Below are positions 16,309-26,302 of a DNA stretch of 50,237 nt, piece by piece. The stretch's first letter is position 1, and each line of letters begins with the position of its first letter. The stretch covers positions 1 through 50,237 of the forward strand of contig NZ_JAPQNT010000015.1 of the NCBI RefSeq assembly GCF_028867965.1. The letters are read 5' to 3'. A program made the translations under genes and the position numbers. Origin of the DNA: Flavobacterium sp. SUN046 (GTDB lineage: Bacteria > Bacteroidota > Bacteroidia > Flavobacteriales > Flavobacteriaceae). The notes under the pieces were generated by a model. That model searched no databases. It had not been told where the DNA came from and was given only the letters and a program-made list of their open reading frames with translations.

Positions 16309-17193
16309 ATGGGTAAAATTTCGAAATTGTCAATTTTTATAAGCTTTTTGAGTTTGTGGATAGTTAGCTATCTTAAAACTGACGCAGAAAATATTATAGG
16401 TTTTTTCTTAATATTTTCATTCGGAATACTTCATGGCGCAAACGATTTAGTAATAATTAATCATTTAAAAATCAAGAAAGAGCAAAAATTTGTACAAATA
16501 TTGATTTCGTACATAGTATTGGTTTTATTTGCTGCAGTGATTTTTATTATAATTCCAAGTTTAGCGTTACTACTATTTATTGTTGTTAGTGCTTATCATT
16601 TTGGCGAACAGCATTGGCAAGAATTAATAAATAGTAAACCGAAGTGGTTAACATTCTTTTTCAAATTTAATTATGGAATGGTTATTTTATTTTTATTATT
16701 TTATTTTCATGAACAAGAAGTACAAATAATTATTCAAGCCATTACTTCATATAAAATTGAATTAAAATTAATTAGTTCTTTTTTAATAATTCAAATAATA
16801 ACTTTAGCTGTATTATTTTTATATTTTTCTTTAAAATCTCTTAATTTTAAACAAAATTGTATTATTGAATTATTTCTTTTCGTAATGATTTCGATACTTT
16901 TTAAAATTGGAAGTTTGATTTGGGGTTTTACAATCTATTTTATCTTTTGGCACAGTATTCCCTCATTATATGATCAAATCACATTTTTATATGGAAAATA
17001 TTCCTTTTCAAATTTTATATTGTATTTTAAATCGGCATTTATTTATTGGCTAATATCACTTTTGGGAATTGTAATTCTTTATTATTTTTTCAAAGACAAA
17101 AAAATATTTGATGCTATTTTCTTTTCGTTTCTTGCCGCAATTACTTTTCCGCATGCTTGGGTAATTTCAAAAATGTTTAAAAAAAAAGCATAG
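16309..17193 (+). CDS. blh: Brp/Blh family beta-carotene 15,15'-dioxygenase
   Basis: A 294-residue polytopic membrane enzyme with about eight hydrophobic helices. Iron-ligand histidine motifs typical of Brp/Blh are present: LHGANDL (41-47), YHFGEQHW (96-103), FWHSIPSLYDQ (about 217-227) and PHAWVI near the end. It cleaves beta-carotene into two retinals, the chromophore of the rhodopsin encoded divergently next to it. No carotenoid biosynthesis genes are in the window, so beta-carotene must come from elsewhere in the genome. An out-of-frame ATG followed at once by a stop (16304) precedes the start. Terminator at 17195-17222. Confidence 0.93.
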   Translation: MGKISKLSIFISFLSLWIVSYLKTDAENIIGFFLIFSFGILHGANDLVIINHLKIKKEQKFVQILISYIVLVLFAAVIFIIIPSLALLLFIVVSAYHFGEQHWQELINSKPKWLTFFFKFNYGMVILFLLFYFHEQEVQIIIQAITSYKIELKLISSFLIIQIITLAVLFLYFSLKSLNFKQNCIIELFLFVMISILFKIGSLIWGFTIYFIFWHSIPSLYDQITFLYGKYSFSNFILYFKSAFIYWLISLLGIVILYYFFKDKKIFDAIFFSFLAAITFPHAWVISKMFKKKA

Positions 17194-17194
17194 A

Positions 17195-17222
17195 AAAACC
17201 GAGCTATTTCTAACTCGGTTTT
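17195..17222. terminator. Terminator between blh and dnaK
   Basis: A 9-bp stem AAAACCGAG (17195-17203) and CTCGGTTTT (17214-17222), loop of 10 bases, in the gap between two convergent genes. Confidence 0.8.
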
Positions 17223-17244
17223 AATTATAAATATAAAAAAGTAA

Positions 17245-19131
17245 TTACTTAACTTCTTCAAATTCTACATCTTGTGTAGTATCACCTTGAGCATCCGCTT
17301 GTGGTTGTGCATCTTGTGCTTGACCAGCTTCGCCTTGAGCATACATTGCTTCTGTAGCAGTTTTCCATGCTCCATTAACATTGTCAAGACCTTTTTGAAT
17401 TGCATCTAAATCTTGCGATTGATGTGCCATTCTTAATTCAGTCAAACTCATTTCGATTTTTGCTTTGTGATCATCAGATAATTTATCTCCTAATTCTTTC
17501 AACTGAGTTTCAGTTTGGAAAATTGTGCTATCAGCTTCGTTTAATTTTTCTGCTCTTTCTCTTGCAATTTTATCTGCTCCAGCATTTGCTTCAGCATCTT
17601 TCTTCATTTTTTCGATTTCTTCTGCTGTTAAACCAGATGAAGCTTCGATACGAATATCATGAGATTTTCCAGTTCCTTTATCAGTAGCCGAAACTTTGAT
17701 GATACCATTAGCATCAATATCAAAAGTCACTTCAATTTGTGGAACACCTCTTCCTGCTGGTGGAATTCCATCTAAGTGGAAACGACCAATAGTTTTGTTA
17801 TCTGCAGCCATTGTTCTTTCACCTTGCAAAACGTGGATTTCCACACTTGGTTGGTTGTCAGAAGCTGTTGAGAAAACTTGAGATTTTTTAGTTGGAATTG
17901 TTGTATTAGACTCAATTAATTTAGTCATAACATTACCCATTGTTTCGATTCCTAAAGATAAAGGTGTAACGTCAAGTAACAATACATCTTTTACATCTCC
18001 AGATAATACACCACCTTGGATAGCTGCTCCAATTGCAACAACTTCATCAGGATTTACTCCTTTAGATGCTTTTTTACCAAAGAATTTTTCAACTTCGTCA
18101 GCAATTCTTGGCATTCTTGTAGAACCTCCAACTAAAATAACTTCGTCAATATCTGATGTAGACAAACCTGCATCTTTCAACGCTTTAGCAACTGGTTCCA
18201 TTGAACGTTTTACTAAAGAATCTGACAATTGTTCAAATTTAGCTCTTGATAATTTTTTAACTAAGTGTTTTGGTCCAGAAGCTGTAGCTGTAACATAAGG
18301 CAAATTGATTTCAGTTTCCGCAGAAGATGACAATTCAATTTTAGCTTTTTCAGCAGCTTCTTTAATTCTTTGTAATGACATTGGGTCTAAACGCAAGTCA
18401 ATTCCTTCTTCAGCTTTGAATTCATCTGCCAACCAGTCAATGATTGTTTGGTCAAAATCGTCTCCACCTAAATGCGTATCTCCATTTGTAGATAATACTT
18501 CAAAAACTCCGTCTCCTAATTCAAGGATAGAAATATCAAAAGTTCCACCACCTAAATCGTAAACTGCAATTTTTTGATCTACACCTTTTTTATCTAATCC
18601 ATAAGCTAATGCCGCAGCAGTTGGCTCATTGATAATTCTCATTACTTTAAGACCTGCAATTTCTCCAGCTTCTTTTGTAGCTTGACGTTGTGCATCGTTA
18701 AAATAAGCAGGAACAGTAATAACTGCTTCTGTAACGGTTTGACCCAAATAGTCTTCAGCCGTTTTTTTCATTTTTTGAAGTGTCATTGCTGACAATTCTT
18801 GTGCTGTATATAAACGACCATCAATATCTACACGTGGTGTATTGTTGTCACCTTTCACAACACTATATGGAACTTTTTTAGCCTCATCTGTGGTTTCAGC
18901 GTAAGTGTGTCCCATAAAACGTTTGATAGAACCAATTGTCTTTGTTGGGTTAGTTACTGCTTGTCTTTTTGCAGGATCACCCACTTTAATTTCGCCACCT
19001 TCAACAAATGCAATGATAGATGGTGTCGTTCTTTTACCTTCAGAGTTAGGAATTACTACTGCTTCTTGACCTTCCATTACAGAAACACAAGAGTTGGTTG
19101 TACCTAAATCAATTCCAATTATTTTTCCCAT
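17245..19131 (-). CDS. dnaK: Molecular chaperone DnaK (Hsp70)
   Basis: A 628-residue Hsp70. It starts [21 protein letters not shown], has [50 protein letters not shown] and the substrate domain with [14 protein letters not shown], and ends in a Gly/Gln-rich lid tail followed by DVEFEEVK. The ATPase cycle drives folding of nascent and stressed proteins with DnaJ and GrpE, which are not in this window; dnaK is thus a single gene here. The upstream region has no TAnnTTTG box but has paired TGACA motifs (separate entry), pointing to control by a stress factor. Confidence 0.97.
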   Translation of the reverse strand: MGKIIGIDLGTTNSCVSVMEGQEAVVIPNSEGKRTTPSIIAFVEGGEIKVGDPAKRQAVTNPTKTIGSIKRFMGHTYAETTDEAKKVPYSVVKGDNNTPRVDIDGRLYTAQELSAMTLQKMKKTAEDYLGQTVTEAVITVPAYFNDAQRQATKEAGEIAGLKVMRIINEPTAAALAYGLDKKGVDQKIAVYDLGGGTFDISILELGDGVFEVLSTNGDTHLGGDDFDQTIIDWLADEFKAEEGIDLRLDPMSLQRIKEAAEKAKIELSSSAETEINLPYVTATASGPKHLVKKLSRAKFEQLSDSLVKRSMEPVAKALKDAGLSTSDIDEVILVGGSTRMPRIADEVEKFFGKKASKGVNPDEVVAIGAAIQGGVLSGDVKDVLLLDVTPLSLGIETMGNVMTKLIESNTTIPTKKSQVFSTASDNQPSVEIHVLQGERTMAADNKTIGRFHLDGIPPAGRGVPQIEVTFDIDANGIIKVSATDKGTGKSHDIRIEASSGLTAEEIEKMKKDAEANAGADKIARERAEKLNEADSTIFQTETQLKELGDKLSDDHKAKIEMSLTELRMAHQSQDLDAIQKGLDNVNGAWKTATEAMYAQGEAGQAQDAQPQADAQGDTTQDVEFEEVK

Positions 19132-19170
19132 TTTTATATTTAATTAATTTTAGAAAATTCAATTTTTAAA

Positions 19171-19274
19171 CTTGTCATGTCAAAAAGCAATGATTGTGCC
19201 ATTAGTAAAAAGCTTTGAAATTGTCAGTTTTTCAATAAAATGGCTGATTTTTATATGACAAGATGACATTTTAA
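19171..19274 (-). promoter_or_regulatory. Candidate stress-control sites upstream of dnaK
   Basis: Two sites with repeated TGACA units: CTTGTCATGTCAAAA (19171-19185; reverse strand TGACATGACAAG) and ATGACAAGATGACATTTT (19255-19272). CTTGTCAT and ATGACAAG form an 8-bp perfect inverted pair. No primary -7 consensus is present upstream of dnaK and no CIRCE element is seen, so the sites are candidates for an alternative control system. Role inferred. Confidence 0.35.
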
Positions 19275-19334
19275 GTAGGAAGTTTGAGATGTAAACACGA
19301 AGTTTGGAAGTCAAAAAAGAAAATTTTTTCAATT

Positions 19335-19724
19335 TTATCTCGGCAAAGATTTTTTTATTGAACTGATTTTTTCCACTAAAACTACAAATCCAATTCCAAA
19401 AACGTAACAAACTAAATCTTCGACAGCAAAAGAGTTTCCCATAACGATATTGGCAAGTTTAAACTTTTGAAGTCCCAAATATCCTACCAAATTAAAATAT
19501 TGACTCAACTCGATTCCGAATACAAAAAGTAATACACAAATTGCAGTTTGTATTTTAGAAACTTTCAAAAAACTCAAAACAAAACAATAAATCAAAATAA
19601 CAACCAAAACATCTCCAAAATAGGGACGAATGAAATTATCATGAATGTATAATGCAATAACAACTTCTGTTATAAATAATAGTATGAATAGTGAAAAATA
19701 ATATTTGCTAAATTGAATGTTCAT
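19335..19724 (-). CDS. DUF2809 family membrane protein
   Basis: A 129-residue protein with four hydrophobic helices (about 8-26, 34-52, 58-77 and 100-119). YIHDNFIRPYFGDVLVV and the later QYFNLVGYLGL are typical of DUF2809, a small polytopic family of unknown function. ATG 19724 (MNIQFSKYYF) is chosen; an in-frame start 20 codons upstream would overlap the promoter region of the divergent oxidoreductase. About 200 bases separate it from dnaK downstream, of which 19180-19334 hold only the dnaK control region. Confidence 0.75.
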   Translation of the reverse strand: MNIQFSKYYFSLFILLFITEVVIALYIHDNFIRPYFGDVLVVILIYCFVLSFLKVSKIQTAICVLLFVFGIELSQYFNLVGYLGLQKFKLANIVMGNSFAVEDLVCYVFGIGFVVLVEKISSIKKSLPR

Positions 19725-19772
19725 AATGAAATTAAAATACAAAATGTGATAGTTTAAGTTACAAAGATTATA

Positions 19773-19780
19773 TAATTTTG
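19773..19780 (+). promoter_or_regulatory. -7 box TAATTTTG of the FAD oxidoreductase gene
   Basis: TAATTTTG fits TAnnTTTG and lies 22 bases before the start codon at 19803. No matching -33 TTG at 19 bases. Confidence 0.45.
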
Positions 19781-19802
19781 ACAATTATACAATTGCTAAA
19801 AA

Positions 19803-21047
19803 ATGAAACCAACAATTACAATAATCGGTGCCGGAATTTCGGGACTTACAGCTGCAGTTTATCTTCACAGACAAGGATTTACAGTTCAAATATTGGAAGC
19901 GTCAAATCGAGCTGGCGGAAGAATTAAAACCGACTTAGTTGATGGATTTAGAATGGACAGAGGATTTCAAGTCTTATTAACGGAATATCCCGAATGTAAA
20001 GCTCTTTTAGATTATAAAAAATTAAATTTAAAACGTTTTTTACCCGGAGCGACTGTACTTTACGATGGTGGTCAATTCGAAATTGCAGATCCATTTCGTC
20101 GTCCATCTGCAACATTAGCAACACTTTTTGCTCCTGTTGGTTCTATAAAAGATAAAATAAATACGTTATTTTTAAAAAATAAATTGGTTAAAATTTCTAT
20201 TCCAGATATTTTTAAACAAAATGAAGAAACTACACTTTCTCAATTATCAAAATACGGTTTTAGTACAACAATGATTAATCGGTTTTACAAACCTTTTTTT
20301 GCAGGAATTTTTCTCGAAAACAACCTTTCCACATCTAATAGAATGTTTGATTTTGTTATGAAAATGTTTTCTGAAGGCGATGCAGCAATTCCGGCGCTTG
20401 GAATGGAAGAAATTCCAAAACAATTGGTAGCACTTTTACCCGATAATACAATCAAATACAATGTAAAAGTTACTGATATTGAAGGAACATCAATTCACAC
20501 AAAAACAGGTGAAATTTATAGTTCAGATAAAATAATAATTGCAACCGAAGCTTCTGGTTTAGCTAAAAATTATATTTCTCTATCACAAACTAATTCACAT
20601 CAAGTTACTAGTGTATACTTTAAAGCAACTACTGCACCTACTAAAAAGGCTGTGGTTGTTTTAAATGCATCTGAAAATAAAAAGTGGGTAAATAATATAA
20701 CCGTAATGAGCAATATTTCTAATGAATATGCTCCAAACGGACAAGTTTTACTTTGTGTTTCTTACAATGGTATTCCAACAATTGATGACAGCGTACTAGC
20801 AAATAATATGAAATTAGAACTAAAAAATTGGTATGGAAATCAAGTTGAAAGTTGGGAATTATTAAAAGTTTATAAAATTCATTATGCTTTACCTAACTTA
20901 AATTCCTTAAATGATGAACTTCAGGAAACCAGTTTTAAAATAAACGAAAAATTATTTATTTGTGGAGATCATTTGCTAAACGGTTCTATAAATGCCGCTA
21001 TGAAATCAGGTCGACTAGTTGCAGATTTAATAAATAAGTTGTCTTAA
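19803..21047 (+). CDS. FAD-dependent amine-oxidase/phytoene-desaturase-like oxidoreductase
   Basis: A 414-residue flavoprotein. The FAD-binding GxGxxG motif is IGAGISGLTAAVYL (8-21), followed by EASNRAGGRIKTD (32-44), and the C-terminal FAD motif is LFICGDHLLNGSINAAMKSG near residue 385. This layout fits the NAD(P)-binding Rossmann / flavin amine oxidase superfamily that includes protoporphyrinogen oxidase and carotenoid desaturases. Close homologues are annotated only generally and I see nothing that fixes the substrate. Because the rhodopsin module is 3 kb away, a carotenoid-related function is tempting but is not supported by linkage. Confidence 0.8.
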   Translation: MKPTITIIGAGISGLTAAVYLHRQGFTVQILEASNRAGGRIKTDLVDGFRMDRGFQVLLTEYPECKALLDYKKLNLKRFLPGATVLYDGGQFEIADPFRRPSATLATLFAPVGSIKDKINTLFLKNKLVKISIPDIFKQNEETTLSQLSKYGFSTTMINRFYKPFFAGIFLENNLSTSNRMFDFVMKMFSEGDAAIPALGMEEIPKQLVALLPDNTIKYNVKVTDIEGTSIHTKTGEIYSSDKIIIATEASGLAKNYISLSQTNSHQVTSVYFKATTAPTKKAVVVLNASENKKWVNNITVMSNISNEYAPNGQVLLCVSYNGIPTIDDSVLANNMKLELKNWYGNQVESWELLKVYKIHYALPNLNSLNDELQETSFKINEKLFICGDHLLNGSINAAMKSGRLVADLINKLS

Positions 21048-21103
21048 AAACTATAAATTCATAATTTATCTCAATAAAACTGCCTTATTTCTATACATTA
21101 ATT

Positions 21104-21111
21104 TATATTTG
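21104..21111 (+). promoter_or_regulatory. -7 box TATATTTG of the L-serine dehydratase gene
   Basis: TATATTTG matches TAnnTTTG and lies 20 bases before ATG 21132. It supports the later start over an in-frame TTG at 21123. Confidence 0.55.
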
Positions 21112-21131
21112 CGATACAAAACTTGACTTTA

Positions 21132-22559
21132 ATGGAAGAATGTATTTCGGTATTTGATATGTTAAAAATTGGTGTTGGACCATCAAGCTCGCATACACTC
21201 GGGCCATGGCGTGCCGCAGAACGTTTTTTATCTGAATTAAGAACAGAAAATATTCTCTTGACAATTACTCGTGTAAAAGTAGATTTATACGGTTCGCTTT
21301 CTTTAACAGGAAAAGGTCATGCAACAGATTTGGCAGTCATGTTAGGGCTTTCGGGACAAGATCCTGAATATATTCCGATACAGAATATAGCTGGAATTAT
21401 CAAGGAAATTGAAGACCAAAACGAAATCAAATTAGGCAACGAAATCTCCATTCCGTTTTACTTTTTACAAGATATTATTTTTAATAAAAATTTTCTTCCT
21501 TTTCACGCTAACGGACTAACTTTTACAGCATTTCTTGAAGATGAAACTGAATATATTTCAACTTTTTATTCTATTGGTGGTGGATTTGTAGTTAAAGAAG
21601 AACGCATCAATGCCAAAAAGAAAATGGCAATTAAATGCGCGTTTCCATACATGATTGATAACGCAGAACAGCTTTTAGATTACTGTCACGCAAACGATAA
21701 ATCCATTTCAGAAATAGTTTTAGAAAACGAAAAATCAATTCTACCAGAAGAAAAAATTAATTCTGAATTGATGCGAATTTGGAATACCATGTTGGAATGT
21801 ATATATATAGGATGCCACAGTGAAGGAATTTTGCCTGGAGGTTTGAATGTTAGACGACGTGCTTTTGACATGCATCAGAATTTAATAGGATTATCTAACT
21901 ACAATTCACCACAAGAATGGCTGGAATGTATTCGCAAAACAGAAGTGAAATTTCGTCAAATTCTAAAATGGGTTTCTTGTTTTGCATTGGCAGTCAACGA
22001 AGTAAACGCAGCTTTAGGTCGTGTTGTTACTGCTCCAACCAATGGAAGTGCTGGTGTAATTCCAGCGGTATTGATGTATTATTTAACAATTGAGAATCAT
22101 CAAGCTGGCGAAAAAGAAATTAAACAATTTTTGCTAGTTGCAGGAGAAATAGGAAGTTTGTTTAAGCAAGGTTCTACAATTTCTGCTGCAATGGGCGGTT
22201 GTCAGGCAGAAATTGGAGTTTCTAGCGCAATGGCTGCAGCAGCTTTGACTGAAGTTATGGGCGGAAATCCTGATCAAGTCTTGATGGCCGCAGAAATAGC
22301 TATGGAACATCATTTGGGAATGACATGCGACCCAATTGGAGGTTTAGTTCAAATTCCGTGTATAGAAAGAAATACGATGGGTGCTATTAAAGCAATAAAT
22401 GCAGCAGAATTAGCTATGGAAACCGATGCGAAAAATGCAAAAGTTCCATTAGATAAAGTGATTGCAACTATGTGGAAAACGGCTCAAGACATGAACTCTA
22501 AATACAAAGAAACATCTGAAGGCGGATTGGCAATTGCAGTTAATATGGCAGATTGTTAA
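21132..22559 (+). CDS. L-serine ammonia-lyase (iron-sulfur L-serine dehydratase)
   Basis: A 475-residue single-chain enzyme with the fused beta and alpha domains. N-terminal [10 protein letters not shown] (residues 15-24) is the hallmark of the beta domain; [13 protein letters not shown] is the serine-binding loop. Three cysteines expected to hold the [4Fe-4S] cluster are Cys357 (GGCQAE), Cys399 (MTCDPIGG) and Cys410 (IPCIERN), spaced 42 and 11 as in E. coli SdaA. It converts L-serine to pyruvate and ammonia. Start ATG 21132 is chosen because of the -7 box and the family start [10 protein letters not shown]. Single gene. Confidence 0.93.
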   Translation: MEECISVFDMLKIGVGPSSSHTLGPWRAAERFLSELRTENILLTITRVKVDLYGSLSLTGKGHATDLAVMLGLSGQDPEYIPIQNIAGIIKEIEDQNEIKLGNEISIPFYFLQDIIFNKNFLPFHANGLTFTAFLEDETEYISTFYSIGGGFVVKEERINAKKKMAIKCAFPYMIDNAEQLLDYCHANDKSISEIVLENEKSILPEEKINSELMRIWNTMLECIYIGCHSEGILPGGLNVRRRAFDMHQNLIGLSNYNSPQEWLECIRKTEVKFRQILKWVSCFALAVNEVNAALGRVVTAPTNGSAGVIPAVLMYYLTIENHQAGEKEIKQFLLVAGEIGSLFKQGSTISAAMGGCQAEIGVSSAMAAAALTEVMGGNPDQVLMAAEIAMEHHLGMTCDPIGGLVQIPCIERNTMGAIKAINAAELAMETDAKNAKVPLDKVIATMWKTAQDMNSKYKETSEGGLAIAVNMADC

Positions 22560-22564
22560 TTTCT

Positions 22565-22594
22565 TTTGGATACATTTTCAGTTGATTTGGATAC
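22565..22594 (+). promoter_or_regulatory. Direct repeats, candidate AraC-type operator
   Basis: TTTGGATAC occurs at 22565-22573 and again at 22586-22594, 21 bases apart (two helical turns, same DNA face), and each copy is followed by WTTTTCA. They lie 53-82 bases before the aldo/keto reductase, whose neighbour is an AraC-type regulator. AraC proteins bind tandem direct repeats of this spacing, so this is a likely operator; the link is inferred. Confidence 0.55.
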
Positions 22595-22646
22595 TTTTCA
22601 AACTTAATACTTATTGAAATTTGCATAATCAAATAACACAAAGATT

Positions 22647-23657
22647 ATGGAAACTATCAAAAAAATTAAATTAGGAAATCAAGGACTTATTGTACCGCAA
22701 ATTGGTTTAGGTTGTATGGGAATGAGTAAAATTGCTCATTTTGATATTTACGGCCAAGCCGATGAAAAAGAAGCTATTGCAACCATTCATCGTTCGTTAG
22801 AATTAGGTGGTAATTTGTTAGATACGGCCGATTTATATGGACCATTATTGAACGAAAGATTACTTGCCAAAGCTATTAAAGGAAATAGAAATCAATTTCA
22901 AATTGCTACAAAATTTGGTTATGAAATTGATGATAATGAGCAGTTAACTTGGCAAATTAATGGCAAAAAAGACTATGTGAAAAAAGCGGTAGAACGTTCT
23001 TTAAAAAATTTAGGAACCGATTTTATCGACTTGTATTATTTGCATAGATTGGATCCAAATACTCCAATTGAAGAAACTGTTGAAGCAATGTCAGAATTGG
23101 TAAAAGAAGGAAAAATTGGTTATATAGGATTATCCGAAGTATCATCTGAAACAATTAGAAAAGCACATAAAATTCATCCTATAACTGCAATTCAAACCGA
23201 ATATTCTTTATTTGAAAGAACGGTTGAAGAAGCTGGAATACTAAAAACTTTAGAAGAATTAGAAATTGGTTTTGTTGCCTATTCACCACTTGGCAGAGGA
23301 TTTCTTTCGGGTTCGATTAAAAGTGAAGCCGATTTTCCTGAAAATGATTTTAGACGAAGTATTCCAAGATTTCAAGGTGAAAATTTTATCAAAAACATTG
23401 CCTTGGTAAAGGAAATCGAACAATTGGCAAAAGAAAAATCTATTTCTGCTTCGCAATTGGCTTTGGCTTGGATAATTGCTAAAGGAATTGTTCCGATTCC
23501 AGGAACAAAAAGAATAAAATATGTTGAAGAAAATATTGGTGCAACCCAAATTAATTTAACTGCCGAAGACATCAATCGATTGGAAACTATTGTACCTTTA
23601 GGAACTTCAACTGGAGCGCGTTATGATGACGCTTCGATGCAACAAATTGACAATTAA
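22647..23657 (+). CDS. Aldo/keto reductase
   Basis: A 336-residue TIM-barrel oxidoreductase with the complete catalytic tetrad: Asp59 and Tyr64 (LLDTADLYG), Lys89 (IATKFGYE) and His133 (YYLHRLDP). The C-terminal IPIPGTKR-like motif (IVPIPGTKRIKYVEEN) binds NADPH phosphate. It belongs to the AKR group that reduces aldehydes and quinones non-specifically; in other bacteria such genes are induced by reactive aldehydes. It is followed after 23 bases by an AraC-type regulator gene and preceded by direct repeats, giving a self-contained regulated pair. Confidence 0.92.
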   Translation: METIKKIKLGNQGLIVPQIGLGCMGMSKIAHFDIYGQADEKEAIATIHRSLELGGNLLDTADLYGPLLNERLLAKAIKGNRNQFQIATKFGYEIDDNEQLTWQINGKKDYVKKAVERSLKNLGTDFIDLYYLHRLDPNTPIEETVEAMSELVKEGKIGYIGLSEVSSETIRKAHKIHPITAIQTEYSLFERTVEEAGILKTLEELEIGFVAYSPLGRGFLSGSIKSEADFPENDFRRSIPRFQGENFIKNIALVKEIEQLAKEKSISASQLALAWIIAKGIVPIPGTKRIKYVEENIGATQINLTAEDINRLETIVPLGTSTGARYDDASMQQIDN

Positions 23658-23680
23658 TTTCAGTTTTTGAAACAGTACTT

Positions 23681-24583
23681 ATGAGAAATAATGTTCCGAT
23701 AATATTAAATTCAATATCTGAATTGCATCGTATTTTGGCACTTCCGAAACCTATTCATCCTTTGGTAAGTGTTGTTAATTTAGATGAAATTACACTTGTA
23801 ACTGACGAAATTTTACTGACATTGGTATATAATTTTTATTCGATTTGCATCAAAAAAGGATACAAAGGAAAAATGAAATATGGTCAGAATTATTATGATT
23901 TTGATGAAGGAATGATGAGTTTTTTTGCTCCAGGACAAGTTATAACTACTGAAATTACTGATGATGCGACAGTTTCTGGAATTTGGTTAATAGTTCATCC
24001 TGATTTTATTAGAAATTATCCGCTTTCTAAAAAAATTAAAGAATTTGGATATTTTTCATACGCAGTAAATGAAGCTTTACATCTTTCTGAAAAAGAAGAA
24101 GAGATGATTGAAACTTTGATGAAAAATATTGAAAAAGAATACCAATCAACTATTGATACTTACAGCCAAGATGTGATTATTTCTCAAATTGAGTTGTTAC
24201 TTAATTATTGCAATCGGTTTTATAATAGACAATTCATCACTCGTAAAAATGCGAGTAATGAATTGCTAATTTCAATGGAAAATTTATTGGATACCCATTT
24301 TGAAAAGGAAACTAAATTACCAACTGTTCAGTATCTTTCAGATAAATTAAATGTTTCTACAAATTATTTGAATGATATGCTAAAATCGCTAACTGGTCAA
24401 ACAACGCAACAACATATTCATGCTAAACTGATAGAAAAAGCAAAAGAAAAACTTACTACAACATCATTATCCGTAAGTGAAATTGCTTATGAATTGGGGT
24501 TTGAGTATCCGCAGTCTTTCAACAAACTTTTCAAAAGTAAAACTAATTTTTCTCCTTTAGAATTCAGAAAATCATTTAATTAA
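23681..24583 (+). CDS. AraC-family transcriptional regulator
   Basis: A 300-residue protein with an N-terminal cupin-like sensing domain (FFAPGQVITTEITDDA) and two C-terminal helix-turn-helix motifs of the AraC/XylS type (about 218-300): LPTVQYLSDKLNVSTNYLNDMLKSLTGQT and SVSEIAYELGFEYPQSFNKLFKSKTNFSPLEFR. It probably controls the aldo/keto reductase just upstream via the TTTGGATAC repeats. The two genes are on one strand 23 bases apart, so the regulator is likely autoregulated. Its last four bases overlap the end of the convergent histidine kinase gene. Confidence 0.92.
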   Translation: MRNNVPIILNSISELHRILALPKPIHPLVSVVNLDEITLVTDEILLTLVYNFYSICIKKGYKGKMKYGQNYYDFDEGMMSFFAPGQVITTEITDDATVSGIWLIVHPDFIRNYPLSKKIKEFGYFSYAVNEALHLSEKEEEMIETLMKNIEKEYQSTIDTYSQDVIISQIELLLNYCNRFYNRQFITRKNASNELLISMENLLDTHFEKETKLPTVQYLSDKLNVSTNYLNDMLKSLTGQTTQQHIHAKLIEKAKEKLTTTSLSVSEIAYELGFEYPQSFNKLFKSKTNFSPLEFRKSFN

Positions 24584-26298
24584 ACTATTCCCAATTTAAA
24601 ATAAAACGTACTTCCTAATCCCAATTGGCTCTCTACTCCTATTGTTCCATTTTGGGCTTCTATGAATTCTTTGCTTATTGCTAATCCGAGTCCAGTTCCC
24701 GATTTATGACTTCCGGGAATTTGAAAATATTTATCAAAAACTTTATTTTGGTAGCGACTATCAATTCCTTGACCTTTATCTGTAACTTGAAAAATTAATT
24801 GATTGTTTTTAGTTTCTAAGTGAATTTTTATAGTGCTGTTTTCAGGTGAATATCTAATGGCATTTGTTAAGAAATTGATTAATACCCATGCCGTTTTTTC
24901 AGTATCTGCTTTTACTTCTGGAAGATTTTTGTCAGTTTCAATCACTAATTCAATTTGTTTTTGTTCGGCTTGCGTTTTTACTGCTTCAATAGCATAATTA
25001 ACAATTTCATTTGGATTACTTTTTTCAATATTCAACTGAATATTTCCTGTCTCTAATTGCGATAAATCTAACAATTCGCCTGTAATTTTGAGTAAACGTT
25101 GGCTATCTTCTTTAATACTTTCTATTAGTTGTTTTTGATCATCGTTTGTAACACCAGTTTCTTGTTTTTCGAGCAATTGCAAACTCATTTTTATCGATGC
25201 AATTGGCGTTTTTAATTCATGCGAAACAGTGGCAATAAAATTAGTTTTGGCAAAATCTAACTCTTTAAAAATGGTAATATTTCTTAAAATTATAACATCT
25301 CCAATATCTATTGTTTTGTCTTCGCCAGTAGGTTTTATGGTAATATTTACGGTTTCCTTTTCAAAATAGCTTTCTTTTCCATCAGCAAAAATAGTCATCG
25401 GGTGTGCTTTTTGACTTTCTAATTCATTAACAATTAATGACTTCAATAAATCATTGGTCAATGCTAAAGTTGTTGCAGATTTTCCAACGACATCGTCAGA
25501 TTTTAATCCCATTATTTTCAATGCTTCATCGTTTACAAACAAAATTATTCCGTTGTTATCCAAACCAATAATTGGATCGTGCATATTATTAATTAGAGTT
25601 TCCAAACGCTTTTTTTCAAAAGTCAATTTGTGCAAACTACTGCTAGAATATTCTTCTAATTTTTGAGCCATCGAATTGAATGATTTTGCCAAATCTCCGT
25701 ATTCATTGTGATTCATGAAGTTAACTCGTTCTTTATAATTTTTATTAGCAATTTCTTTAATACTAGCCGTTAATTCTTTAATCGGATTAGCGATATTATT
25801 TGGCAGATTTACCAATAAATTAAAAGCAATTAAAAAACACAATGTACCAACAACTGCAATCCATAAATTAGCATCTTCTGCAGTTCGTCTTGCCAAATCA
25901 CTTTTTTGCTTAATCGCATTCATATTGAGTTTCATAATCTCAAAAATATCTTGACGAATTTGATTTTTTAACTTCTCATCGTCACGATTTTTTTCTAATG
26001 CTGAAAAACTTTTTTGTAAATTGTTAGTAGCAATTTCTTCACCGTTTTCAGTAATATTTGCTATTTGAAGTTTCAAATTTTTCTCAAAAATAGCAATCGT
26101 TTTATTCTCATCAGAATTTATACTTTCTAATGACAACAACATGTTACGTGAGTATTCTAAAGTGTTATAATTTGCTTTTAATATGTTTTCAGTGTCTTTT
26201 TTTATAGAAAAAATATAATAAGCACTTACTAACGATAAGATGATAATCATTACGAATAACAATCCTACTCCGAGATTTAATTTAGTTTTAATTTTCAT
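24580..26298 (-). CDS. Sensor histidine kinase of the kdp locus (HAMP-PAS-HisKA-HATPase)
   Basis: A 572-residue membrane kinase. TM helix about 9-31, an extracytoplasmic helical domain (about 32-143), TM helix about 144-164, HAMP (165-220), PAS (about 230-345, with NNMHDPIIGLDNNGI), HisKA with phospho-accepting His360 (SHELKTP), and ATPase domain with N479 (NFLTNAIRYSPEN), DKGQGID and GTGLGLAIS. It is the last gene of the kdp locus, 104 bases after a KdpD-type protein that lacks any kinase domain, so it probably supplies the missing kinase. The cognate regulator is likely the NtrC-type protein at 33674-35014. Confidence 0.93.
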   Translation of the reverse strand: MKIKTKLNLGVGLLFVMIIILSLVSAYYIFSIKKDTENILKANYNTLEYSRNMLLSLESINSDENKTIAIFEKNLKLQIANITENGEEIATNNLQKSFSALEKNRDDEKLKNQIRQDIFEIMKLNMNAIKQKSDLARRTAEDANLWIAVVGTLCFLIAFNLLVNLPNNIANPIKELTASIKEIANKNYKERVNFMNHNEYGDLAKSFNSMAQKLEEYSSSSLHKLTFEKKRLETLINNMHDPIIGLDNNGIILFVNDEALKIMGLKSDDVVGKSATTLALTNDLLKSLIVNELESQKAHPMTIFADGKESYFEKETVNITIKPTGEDKTIDIGDVIILRNITIFKELDFAKTNFIATVSHELKTPIASIKMSLQLLEKQETGVTNDDQKQLIESIKEDSQRLLKITGELLDLSQLETGNIQLNIEKSNPNEIVNYAIEAVKTQAEQKQIELVIETDKNLPEVKADTEKTAWVLINFLTNAIRYSPENSTIKIHLETKNNQLIFQVTDKGQGIDSRYQNKVFDKYFQIPGSHKSGTGLGLAISKEFIEAQNGTIGVESQLGLGSTFYFKLGIV

Positions 26299-26302
26299 GT
26301 TT

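Noticed and set aside
17400..19107. Open frames opposite dnaK
   Set aside because: Same reason; composition follows the dnaK codons and no domain is seen.
19803..21047. Calling the FAD oxidoreductase a phytoene desaturase of a carotenoid cluster
   Set aside because: No other carotenoid gene is adjacent and superfamily motifs do not fix the substrate.
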